Origin: an uncultured Verrucomicrobiales bacterium
GTDB lineage: Bacteria; Verrucomicrobiota; Verrucomicrobiia; Verrucomicrobiales; Akkermansiaceae
NCBI GenBank assembly: GCA_937916505.1
Contig: CALFSW010000509.1
Span: forward strand, 1 to 45,606
Direction of reading: 5' to 3'
Length of the DNA stretch: 45,606 nt
Both the position numbers and the translations under genes were made by a program. Shown here one piece after another: positions 1 to 7,618 of the stretch. How positions within the stretch are numbered: the stretch's first letter is position 1; every line of letters starts with the position of its first letter. Under the pieces are notes generated by a model. The model was not told where the DNA came from. It saw only the letters and a list, made by a program, of their open reading frames with translations, and did not search any database.

Positions 1-60
1 AGAAAAGAGGTCGATGACATTAGGAGCTGGACGCCTGCCCGTGTGGGGGTAGGTTGAGGC

Positions 61-1128
61 GTGGAAGGATTAAGAATTCTCTCTCCCTCGGAACAGGTTG
101 CCGGGCATTTACGCAAAGAACTTTTGCGCGGGCGCTGGATTGTGACAATGCCGGGAGTACCAAGTTTGGCCGCTGAAATGGGGGTGAATCGGAAAACGGT
201 GGATGCGGCATTGAAGCAACTGGACACGGAAGGGATTCTGGTGCCTCAGGGAGCGGGGAGGAGACGCGCGATCGGGGTGTTGCCGGAGGGCCTCACTCCG
301 CCGCCTCTTCGTTTGGGTATTTTGCTTTATGAATTGGTTGATAAACGAGTCGATTACATTGTTGAGATTCTGCATATGCTGATGGAGGCCGGCCATGCTC
401 CGTTTTTTGCGAACAGAACCCTGACGGATCTCGGAATGAATGCCAAGCGGGTTGCGGAGTTTACCGAAGCTGCGGGAGCGGATGCCTGGATTGTGCTCGC
501 CGGGTCCGTGGATGTCTTGAATTGGTTTGCCGAACAGGATTTTCCGACCTTTGCACTTTTCGGGAGTGCTTCCGATTCTCATGTGGCGGGTGCCAGACCC
601 AACAAGCCGCCCGCTTATCGAAAAGTCGTCCGGACATTGGTGGAATTGGGCCACCGGCGTATTGTTCTTTTGGCCCGGAGTCAGCGGAGAAAGCCGGAAC
701 CGGGTGATTCCGAACAAACATTTCTGGATGCTTTGGTGGAGGAAGGAGTCCAGATTGGCGAGTATCATTTGCCTGATTGGAATGACAGCAAGGAGAGCTT
801 TTTTGAGTGTTTGGATTCACTCTTTCAAGTGACACCTCCGACTGCTTTGATCGTTCAAGAAGCTCACGTGTTTACGGCTGCCCAGCAATTCCTGGCAGGA
901 CGTGGTTTGAAGGTGCCGCTTGATGTTTCCATGGTGTGTTCGGATCCCGATCCAACCTTTGCGTGGTGTGAACCGTCGATTGCTCATATTCGTTGGCGGC
1001 CTCAACCGCTGGTAAGGAGGATCGTCCGGTGGGCGGACAAGGTGAGTCGCGGGAAAGGGGATGTCGTGCAGAGCCTGGCGAAGGCGGAATTTGTGAACGG
1101 AGGAACGGTGGGGAAGGTGCGGGAGTAG
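61..1128 (+). CDS. GntR-type HTH / sugar-binding-domain transcriptional regulator
   Basis: This is a DNA-binding transcriptional regulator of 355 residues. Residues about 8-70 form a GntR-like winged helix: the stretch SLAAEMGVNRKTVDAALKQL looks like the recognition helix, and EGILVPQGAGRR looks like the wing. The remainder (about 80-345) resembles the LacI/periplasmic-binding-protein sensor fold, with segments such as RTLVELGHRRIVLL and VSMVCSDPD. Such proteins usually repress or activate sugar-use genes in response to a small ligand, but the ligand cannot be read here. The start is GTG at 61; an in-frame stop at 55-57 excludes any longer form, and GAGG lies just upstream. The gene is convergent with the MenH-like gene, 3 bases away, and no obvious target operon is next to it. 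The family call is firm; the regulon is unknown. Confidence 0.85.
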   Translation: MEGLRILSPSEQVAGHLRKELLRGRWIVTMPGVPSLAAEMGVNRKTVDAALKQLDTEGILVPQGAGRRRAIGVLPEGLTPPPLRLGILLYELVDKRVDYIVEILHMLMEAGHAPFFANRTLTDLGMNAKRVAEFTEAAGADAWIVLAGSVDVLNWFAEQDFPTFALFGSASDSHVAGARPNKPPAYRKVVRTLVELGHRRIVLLARSQRRKPEPGDSEQTFLDALVEEGVQIGEYHLPDWNDSKESFFECLDSLFQVTPPTALIVQEAHVFTAAQQFLAGRGLKVPLDVSMVCSDPDPTFAWCEPSIAHIRWRPQPLVRRIVRWADKVSRGKGDVVQSLAKAEFVNGGTVGKVRE

Positions 1129-1131
1129 CAT

Positions 1132-1815
1132 TCAGGCAGTCGCAAGAAATTCCCTCACGATTCCGGTGAAGTCTTGAGGGTTTTCCCAGGGGACACGGTG
1201 TCCGCTGCCGGCAATGACCGCGTGACGGGAGCCGCGAAGAAACGAAGTGGCTTCCCGCCCGAGTTGCGTGAATTTGTGGTCTTTTTCACCGGTGATCCAA
1301 AGAACGGGACAGGTGATGGTCGCGAGCTTGTCGCGGAGGTCTTCCTGGGTGCCGAGGGACCAGTGACGAAAGCTTTTTACGACGGCTTTTTGGTCGTTGG
1401 AAGTGGCCTGGTGGAGGCCTCTTCCAATAGAGGGCAGGATTCCTTGCTGGTTCCATTTTTTGAGAAAAGAGTTCCAATCCCGGCTGGCTAACTCAGCCCA
1501 CTTTAAATCCTGCCCGATGCGATCGGGGCAGCCCCCGGTGAGTCCGGGGTGGGCACTGACGATGATGGCGGCCCGCCACTTTTTTGGGGCGGCAAGGAGA
1601 GCGTGAAGGGCAAGGCGTCCCCCCATTGAGTATCCTAAAATGAGGTCGTTGGCTTCAGCCCGGTTGGCGATGACTTGGCCGGCTTGGGCGAGAGAGGGGG
1701 TTTCGCTGTCGAAAAGGTGCCAGAGATCGAGGGCGTTCACTTCATGGCTCAGAGTGCTCTTGAAGAGATCCCAATCGCGATTGCTGCCAACTGCTCCATG
1801 GAGGCAGTGGATCAT
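1132..1815 (-). CDS. Alpha/beta hydrolase, MenH-like
   Basis: A 227-residue alpha/beta hydrolase. It begins almost directly with the oxyanion strand (CLHGAVGSNRDW), has the nucleophile elbow GYSMGGRLAL, then GEKDHKF with the acid Asp, and GSGHRVPWENP with the catalytic His. The combination GYSMGG, GEKDxKF and GHxxxxENP is typical of MenH (2-succinyl-6-hydroxy-2,4-cyclohexadiene-1-carboxylate synthase of menaquinone synthesis). No other men gene is in the window, so a general esterase role remains possible. Its ATG overlaps the stop of the upstream HAD gene in an ATGA arrangement, which implies one transcript and translational coupling. No signal peptide is seen, so it should be cytoplasmic. 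Confidence 0.75.
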   Translation of the reverse strand: MIHCLHGAVGSNRDWDLFKSTLSHEVNALDLWHLFDSETPSLAQAGQVIANRAEANDLILGYSMGGRLALHALLAAPKKWRAAIIVSAHPGLTGGCPDRIGQDLKWAELASRDWNSFLKKWNQQGILPSIGRGLHQATSNDQKAVVKSFRHWSLGTQEDLRDKLATITCPVLWITGEKDHKFTQLGREATSFLRGSRHAVIAGSGHRVPWENPQDFTGIVREFLATA

Positions 1816-2621
1816 GGTTTCCAGAATCCAAAGAGTTGGCGGCTACACCCGAGGCCGAAGTAGAAGCGGTTTCGCCAGGGGCGTTCGGGTTCCAGAATGC
1901 GCCAGCTTTTCTCCTCTCCGATCTTACGAATTCCGGAGAGGGGATTGACGAGAGTCTTCTCCTGACAGAGCTCAAGGAGAGGGAGGTCGGCGCGGGAATC
2001 GCTGAAACCGGCAAGGCCGGAAGTGATTTCGAGTTCCTTCAAGCGACGGACTTTTTCGTCGCTCTTGTGGTTTTCCCCGATCATTTCGGGAAAGAGTTCA
2101 ACCCGCGTGCCCCAGTCGAATCGCGTGCCGAGACTTTCGTGAAATCCGAGCGCATCGCCGATGCCTTTGACCCAGAGCTCGGGGCTGGCCGAGGAAAGAA
2201 CGAGGTGGCAGCCACGTTGTTTGTAGTGGGCGATTTCCGCGAGGATTTCCGGATAGGAGAGCTTAGGGAGCCAATCGGCAAGGAAACCATCGACGTGTTC
2301 TTGCAGTTTTGAGGATGACATTCCCCAGAGGTAGGAATGGAAGACGCGTTTCATCCCTCCGGCTCCAAGGACTTTATTGAGAGGAAGAAAGGCGAGGAAG
2401 ATCAAGGTGAGGAAACGCCGGGAGGGTTCCTTGCGAAGCACGTAGGACCTAAAGACAAGCTGGGTGTCCCAAGGAATTATGGTCTGATCGAGGTCAAATA
2501 GGACGAATTCACCTGTGGGTTTCACCGGCGGAAGCCTAGGTCGTTCAGACGAAAAGGGAATTTCAAATTGAGTGGGTGAGCCTTTCCCTTGAGTTTCAGT
2601 CCGGCTTTGGGCAGTTTTCAC
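1812..2621 (-). CDS. HAD-superfamily phosphatase (HAD-IB, SerB-like)
   Basis: A 269-residue HAD hydrolase predicted to dephosphorylate a small phosphorylated substrate. Motif I is FDLDQT (Asp 43 and 45), motif II is LVLSSAS, the motif III Lys is in ENHKSDEKV, and motif IV is FSDSRADLPLL. An alpha-helical cap lies between motifs I and II, as in the IB subfamily that includes SerB and the bacterial HAD-IB hydrolases. The listed start is GTG at 2621; residues 1-32 are polar and low in structure, and a second GTG at 2525 (residue 33), just ahead of the first strand, is an equally good start. The longer form leaves only 15 bases to the divergent isomerase gene. It is coupled to the MenH-like gene by an ATGA overlap. 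The substrate is unknown. Confidence 0.8.
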   Translation of the reverse strand: MKTAQSRTETQGKGSPTQFEIPFSSERPRLPPVKPTGEFVLFDLDQTIIPWDTQLVFRSYVLRKEPSRRFLTLIFLAFLPLNKVLGAGGMKRVFHSYLWGMSSSKLQEHVDGFLADWLPKLSYPEILAEIAHYKQRGCHLVLSSASPELWVKGIGDALGFHESLGTRFDWGTRVELFPEMIGENHKSDEKVRRLKELEITSGLAGFSDSRADLPLLELCQEKTLVNPLSGIRKIGEEKSWRILEPERPWRNRFYFGLGCSRQLFGFWKP

Positions 2622-2636
2622 GAACAGATATCGATT

Positions 2637-4505
2637 ATGTCTTCTACCTTCAGCTATTCGCTTTGTTGCGCGTTCCTTTGTTCTCTTCAGTTGAGGGCGG
2701 CTCCTCCCGCCGCTCCCACTGACTTCATCTTTGCTCGATCTGATGCCAACGACGCGGCTTCGTTTGAGTGGGTTGACAATGCGACGGATGAAACCCTTTT
2801 TCAGTTTGAAATTAGGTTTGGGGACGGAGCTCCTTTCGTCAGGAACGGACCGGGAACAGACACAACCAGCTTTACCTTTACGGGATTTACTCCGGGTTCC
2901 GCGGTGTTCTTTAAACTTCGTTCGGCGAAGCCTCTTGAAGGAGGAGGTGCGGGCGAGCTTGAGTTTTCCGATTGGACGCCTGAAGTGAGTGTGACGACCC
3001 TCGATCTGAATCTGTTGACCTCTGCTGCGACGGGAACACCAGGCGAGAGTTTCACTTCAACGGTCGCGGCTGATTTCGAGTTCGATTCTCTTCGTGCGGT
3101 GGGGACGTATCCTTCTTGGCTGGATTTCGATACTGTTACCGGAGTTTTTTCGGCGGAGACCCCATTGGAGGGAAGTGTCCGTGTGAATTACGAGGCGGTG
3201 ATTGGGATTCACCTGCGCTCCGGTTTCCTGCACATTAATGTCATCAACGAAAAGCCGGTTTTGACGGGATCGATTGATCCTCTGACGCTCATTGCCGGGC
3301 CGTCGGTCGAAGTCGATCTCACAGGCGTTTTTGAGGATTCTGATTTTATCCGAGCGGCTGCTGTCTCGACAGCTTCCGGAGAGATCAGGATTGGATTCTA
3401 TGAAGGGTTTCCGGTGACCGTGGGTAATTTCTTTGCCTACGCCGAGAGTGATGCCTGGGACGGCGCCTTTTTTCACCGCATGGCAAAGTTAGGCAACGGG
3501 GAAAACTTTGTGCTGCAAGGAGGAGGCTTTAAGCCCGGGGCCGAGCCCGGAAAATATACCCGCGTGACGCAACTCCCGACGATCGTCAACGAATTCGATC
3601 CATCACGTCCGAATCTTTGCGGAACGATTTCAATGGCCAAGCTGGGTGGCGATCCTGATAGCGCGACCAATCAATTCTTTATCAGTTTGAATGATAATCG
3701 GACCATTCTCGATGGTCAGAACGGAGGCTTTACGGTGTTTGGAAGGTGTTCCGAGATTGGTGCGGCGAACCGAATGTCAGCACTCCCGCGTGGAAATTTC
3801 AGGGTAGAGATCGATGACTCCTTAACAACTCTGAGTGACTGGCCTCTTACTGAAATTGATGGCACGAGCCCGGCTTTTGACCAGCTCGCATCGATGAACG
3901 ATGTCTTCGAGATTCCCACGCTGGGATATTCGTTTGCTTCCGAAGGAGATGAGATCGTCTCGGCAACAGTGGGCCCGGAGTTAGGGGCTCCATTGATGAT
4001 TACCCCGACAGGGCTTGCCGGAATGACACAGTTGACGATCACGGCGACCGACCTCGATGGCGCGAGTGTCTCAACAACGGTGCCGGTCACGGTTCTGAGT
4101 TCTTATTCGGGATGGGCGAATCGTGAGTCAGCTTCAGGGCCCAACGAGATGAGTGACCCGGGAAGTCTCACGAACTTTGAAGAGTATGCCTACGGTGGCG
4201 ATCCGACGGATCCCTTGGATGACGCCTCTTTATCTCCTACGGGTGGAATTGATCTTTCCGGACATGGGATCTTCACCTTCAGGCATCGGGAGTTTGTATC
4301 TGATCTCACCTATTCAGTGCAAAGCTCAACCGATCTGATTGATTGGGATACAATTTGGGCGACTGATGATGGCTTTGAGGCCGCGAATGTGACCAATCTT
4401 TCCGACGACGGGGAGATCAAGGTGGTGACCGTTCAAAGCAATCAGTTGATCGTGGATGATTCGGAACTATTTTTCCGTCTGGTCGTTAATGCTGGAGAAG
4501 AATAG
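2637..4505 (+). CDS. Exported multi-domain cyclophilin-type peptidyl-prolyl isomerase
   Basis: A 622-residue exported protein. The N-terminus (SYSLCCAFLCSLQLRAAPP) is a signal peptide, followed by a fibronectin type III-like domain (about 22-115) and an Ig-like segment. The cyclophilin domain spans about residues 247-372, with FFHRMAK, LQGGGFK, TISMAKLGGDPDSATNQFF and NGGFTVFGRC. It catalyses proline cis-trans isomerisation, probably on extracytoplasmic proteins. It sits inside what looks like a cadherin-type repeat that resumes at about 435. The last 110 residues (EYAYGGDPTDP, SSTDLIDW, LFFRL) match the endings of two other exported proteins in the window. The ATG at 2637 is chosen over the in-frame codon at 2589 because it opens directly on the signal peptide and avoids the divergent gene. 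A second cyclophilin gene follows 12 bases downstream. Confidence 0.88.
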   Translation: MSSTFSYSLCCAFLCSLQLRAAPPAAPTDFIFARSDANDAASFEWVDNATDETLFQFEIRFGDGAPFVRNGPGTDTTSFTFTGFTPGSAVFFKLRSAKPLEGGGAGELEFSDWTPEVSVTTLDLNLLTSAATGTPGESFTSTVAADFEFDSLRAVGTYPSWLDFDTVTGVFSAETPLEGSVRVNYEAVIGIHLRSGFLHINVINEKPVLTGSIDPLTLIAGPSVEVDLTGVFEDSDFIRAAAVSTASGEIRIGFYEGFPVTVGNFFAYAESDAWDGAFFHRMAKLGNGENFVLQGGGFKPGAEPGKYTRVTQLPTIVNEFDPSRPNLCGTISMAKLGGDPDSATNQFFISLNDNRTILDGQNGGFTVFGRCSEIGAANRMSALPRGNFRVEIDDSLTTLSDWPLTEIDGTSPAFDQLASMNDVFEIPTLGYSFASEGDEIVSATVGPELGAPLMITPTGLAGMTQLTITATDLDGASVSTTVPVTVLSSYSGWANRESASGPNEMSDPGSLTNFEEYAYGGDPTDPLDDASLSPTGGIDLSGHGIFTFRHREFVSDLTYSVQSSTDLIDWDTIWATDDGFEAANVTNLSDDGEIKVVTVQSNQLIVDDSELFFRLVVNAGEE

Positions 4506-4517
4506 AGCGTAAATTTC

Positions 4518-6137
4518 ATGAAAATTTTGATCAAAAGCATTATCGCGGCTGTTGGCCTCGTCAGCAGTAGTTTGGCCCAAATCGTTGCTGACTTCCGAAC
4601 CTCGGAGGGGGATTTCAATGTCCTACTCGACTACGTGAACGCTCCGCTCGCAGTGGCAAACTTTATCCACCTGGCGGGCAAAGGTGATGATGTTTTGGAG
4701 ACCAGAGATGGCGTGCCCGCTCTGGAAACGGCCAACCATTTTCGACATGGATATTACTCGACCCCGGGGTCCGACGCAGAGCGCCTTATCCTGCAAGTTT
4801 ACTACATTCCTGCCACTGAAACGATGCGGGCGTTCTACGGTATTTTTCAGAGCGAGACTTACATTGGTGGCGTTGAGATTTTCCAATTGGCAAATTACTA
4901 CGCCGATATCACCGGACAAGATCGGATTCGGTTGGCTCTGGTGAGTTCCCAGCCGACCCGTTATCGGATTACCCTACGGTATCCACGACAGTGGCTCGAT
5001 GCCCGGGATCAAAAGATCAAGGAGGCCCCGATGTATCGTGAGCTTGAAATCAACCGGGTGGAGACGGGGAAACGGTTTTTTGCCGGAAGCATGACCCGGG
5101 ATCCCCTGGAACATCCGGGGTATCATTTTCAAGACGAGGTTTTACGAGTTCCCGGGAATACGACAAATCCCTATGGGACGGCCTTCAATACGGGATGGAT
5201 TTTAGCGATGGACACGGTGGGGCCCAATCAGAACGGGAGTCGTTTTTTCATAACCTCTGCAGCCGAAAGGACCTGGAACGGTCGCTATACGGCCTTCGGC
5301 ACGGTGATTCAAAATGCCGGGCGTCTCGTTGTGCAAAGTATTGCGAATACGACGACGACAAGTGATCAGGAGCCTCTTCAAGATATGGTGATTCACGACA
5401 TTACTTTTCGAAGGCAGGGAGTGGCCGCGGCGGCGTTTTTTGAGGGGTATCACCAGAATTTTCTTCCCGGGGTCATTGAAGCGTTGTCTTTGGATATTCA
5501 GAGAACCAACGAGGGTTTTTCGCTGGTGACGCCCTTGAGGCCCCAGACCCAGACGATTCTCTATCAGGGTTCCGATTTACGCACCCTCACAGGAGGGACG
5601 ATCGACGTGCAATCTCCTTTCTTAACGGAGCCAATGAGGACGGATTTGACGGATTTGATTAATTTTGCGCCAAAGTATTTCCTGAAGGGTTTCGCAACGA
5701 AGATTCCCAATTGGCCTTCTGCCGAGGTTGAATTGAAAGATGCCCAATTGAGTTTTAAAGTGAATTCGGGCGTGGATGAAGGTTCCATGTCTCTCTTTTT
5801 TGATTCGGTGGATGGGACGAGCGGAAGCTACACCATCGACATGGTTGTGGAACGGACGATGGAAGGAGAAGAACCTGTCTTTGTACCATCAAAAGGAGTG
5901 GGGACGTTTTTGGCCACCTATGACTCCAGCGAAGGTCCGTATATGGGTGTTTTGACCCTCAACGTTCTTACCGGACCGCTCAATGTTGAGGAGATCACCT
6001 TGCATCTCGATTCGACTCGTTTTGCCAACAATCCCTTGATCAATCCATCGACGATTATTCGTCGCTTCGATGCCCGCACGACCGATCCCGAGGTGCCTTT
6101 TCTCGGTTACAGTGGTATTTATCAAAAGCTTCGGTAG
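4518..6137 (+). CDS. Exported cyclophilin-like protein with a large internal insertion
   Basis: A 539-residue protein with a signal peptide (IAAVGLVSSSLAQ). The cyclophilin fold seems split. IVADFRTSEGDFNVLL and APLAVANFIHLAGKG (about 22-55) are the first strands and helix. About 120 unrelated residues follow. The fold then resumes with LEINRVETG, ILAMDTVGPNQNGSRFFIT (about 224-246) and YTAFGTVIQNAG. The usual FHRV and QGGD motifs are degraded to INRV and AGSM, so isomerase activity is uncertain. The last 230 residues are beta-rich and unrecognised. The gene lies 12 bases after the first isomerase gene and probably shares its transcript. The family call rests on motifs read by eye. Confidence 0.75.
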   Translation: MKILIKSIIAAVGLVSSSLAQIVADFRTSEGDFNVLLDYVNAPLAVANFIHLAGKGDDVLETRDGVPALETANHFRHGYYSTPGSDAERLILQVYYIPATETMRAFYGIFQSETYIGGVEIFQLANYYADITGQDRIRLALVSSQPTRYRITLRYPRQWLDARDQKIKEAPMYRELEINRVETGKRFFAGSMTRDPLEHPGYHFQDEVLRVPGNTTNPYGTAFNTGWILAMDTVGPNQNGSRFFITSAAERTWNGRYTAFGTVIQNAGRLVVQSIANTTTTSDQEPLQDMVIHDITFRRQGVAAAAFFEGYHQNFLPGVIEALSLDIQRTNEGFSLVTPLRPQTQTILYQGSDLRTLTGGTIDVQSPFLTEPMRTDLTDLINFAPKYFLKGFATKIPNWPSAEVELKDAQLSFKVNSGVDEGSMSLFFDSVDGTSGSYTIDMVVERTMEGEEPVFVPSKGVGTFLATYDSSEGPYMGVLTLNVLTGPLNVEEITLHLDSTRFANNPLINPSTIIRRFDARTTDPEVPFLGYSGIYQKLR

Positions 6138-6148
6138 TTTCACGCTTG

Positions 6149-6769
6149 ATGGTTCCCAACACAAAGACGGTGCGTCCCGCCGAGCCCAATGAATTGGTTC
6201 CGGAGGATTACTTTGCCGAAATTGACCCTCGTCGGTTTTTTGGAAACGAGGCCCCGTTGGAGATCGATCTGGGGTGTGGTGACGGGAAGTTCACCCTGGA
6301 GATGGCGGAACATCATCCGGAGAGGAATTTCCTGGCGATTGAGAGACTTTTGGGGCGGGTTCGCAAAGTGTGCCGCGGTGCCGAGAAAGGAGGTCTTAAG
6401 AATGTCCGGGTTTTGAGACTGGAGAGTCTTTACACGCTGGAGTGGCTTCTTCCGGAGAGTTGTGTGGATCGCTTGCACCTGCTCTGCCCGGACCCGTGGC
6501 CCAAGGTGAAGCATCACCGTCGTCGACTTTTTCAGGAACCATTTTTGAAAGCGGTCGTGAGAGTTCTAAAGCCGGGAGGAGAGCTTCTTTTTAAGACCGA
6601 CCACGACGAATATTTTGACTGGAGTGAGGAGCATCTTGATGCCTTCAAGGGGTTGGAGAAGCATGCTTGGGCGGATGATGATTTCTTCTATCCCAGGACA
6701 GATTTTCAAATCCAATGGGAAGCGGAAGGAAAGCGCCTGCAGGGTCTGCGTGCTAGGAAGCCCCGGTAG
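6149..6769 (+). CDS. trmB: tRNA (guanine-N7-)-methyltransferase TrmB
   Basis: TrmB uses S-adenosylmethionine to form 7-methylguanosine at position 46 of tRNA. The 206-residue protein has the SAM-binding strand IDLGCGDGKFTLEMA, the family motif LCPDPWPKVKHHRRRL, the strand LKPGGELLFKTDHDEYF, and a final segment TDFQIQWEAEGKRL that matches the conserved T-x-(Y/F)-E-x-(K/R)-F region in looser form. Length is normal for the family. ATG at 6149 is preferred to the adjoining TTG at 6146. It follows the cyclophilin-like gene by 11 bases on the same strand, so it may be read from the same transcript, and its 3' end overlaps the convergent DUF502 gene by 17 bases. Confidence 0.93.
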   Translation: MVPNTKTVRPAEPNELVPEDYFAEIDPRRFFGNEAPLEIDLGCGDGKFTLEMAEHHPERNFLAIERLLGRVRKVCRGAEKGGLKNVRVLRLESLYTLEWLLPESCVDRLHLLCPDPWPKVKHHRRRLFQEPFLKAVVRVLKPGGELLFKTDHDEYFDWSEEHLDAFKGLEKHAWADDDFFYPRTDFQIQWEAEGKRLQGLRARKPR

Positions 6770-7502
6770 TACCGTCTTGGTCGGAGTAGGAGGCAGGGGC
6801 AACCAAGCCGGCCGAGAGGATCATTTTCCCGGCTTCTTCGAGAGTCATATCGCTTTTCATGACCTTTTCGTCATCCATGAGAACGACGAATCCGGTCATG
6901 GGATTTGGCGAGGTGGGAATAAAGATCGAGGTGGTCTTCTTGCCTGTCTGGGGGTCCGTGAAATTCCCGGTGATCAGGCCAATGAGCCGACAGCCCGGGC
7001 TGGGATATTCCACGTAGGCAACTCCCTTGAACTTCTGTGGTCCACCCAGGTTACGCACGGCATCGACGAACTGTTTGACCGTCGCGTAGATGACTCCAAG
7101 CAAGGGAATCCGGATCATGGTGTCATCGATCCAGCTGGTGACCTTCTTTCCGGGCCGATTGGTGACCGCAAGACCGACGAGGAAGAGGAGTCCGAGAGGG
7201 ATGAGAAGCCAGAGGAAGTCGTCGCCGGGAAAGCCATCAAGAGTCCAGGCTTCCTTCTCTCCTTTTTCAAGATCAGCGTCTTCGCTGGCACCTCTGAAGA
7301 CGTTGAGGGCATTCAGCACCCCGTTGATAATGGCGAGGCCGATTTTGTGCAGAAGTCGGAAAACGAGAACCAGGATCCACCCGGTGGCCAACACTGGAAT
7401 GACGGTGGCCATGCCCGCAAGGAAGGGTTTGAGGGCCTTGCGAATGCGCGGATGTTTGATCTCGCGGGGTTGGCCGATGGGATTGATGGGTTCTTCGGAC
7501 AT
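6753..7502 (-). CDS. DUF502 family inner-membrane protein
   Basis: A 249-residue membrane protein of the DUF502 family, whose function is not established. Residues about 27-50 (FLAGMATVIPVLATGWILVL) and about 90-112 (FLWLLIPLGLLFLVGLAV) are the two transmembrane segments. The family hallmarks follow: IPLLGVIYATVKQFVDA, FKGVAYVEYP, FIPTSPNPMTGFVVLM and MTLEEAGKMILSAG. An acidic loop (about 65-85) lies between the two membrane segments. The gene starts at an ATG, is divergent from the metalloprotease with 116 bases between starts, and overlaps the end of trmB by 17 bases. Confidence 0.9.
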   Translation of the reverse strand: MSEEPINPIGQPREIKHPRIRKALKPFLAGMATVIPVLATGWILVLVFRLLHKIGLAIINGVLNALNVFRGASEDADLEKGEKEAWTLDGFPGDDFLWLLIPLGLLFLVGLAVTNRPGKKVTSWIDDTMIRIPLLGVIYATVKQFVDAVRNLGGPQKFKGVAYVEYPSPGCRLIGLITGNFTDPQTGKKTTSIFIPTSPNPMTGFVVLMDDEKVMKSDMTLEEAGKMILSAGLVAPASYSDQDGTTGAS

Positions 7503-7618
7503 TGTTCGGAAGGAGAATGAACATGGACTGTCCTTTCTGACAACCTTGGGATTTGCAACTGACGGCTTCCTTTGTCCATGCTAGCTTTCGGGGAAGTGAT
7601 CAGGGTCGCTTTTTCCAC

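Noticed and set aside
109-768. Long antisense open frame under the regulator
   Set aside because: Composition is that of a shadow frame (basic, low in hydrophobic blocks), while the plus frame has clear HTH and sensor motifs.
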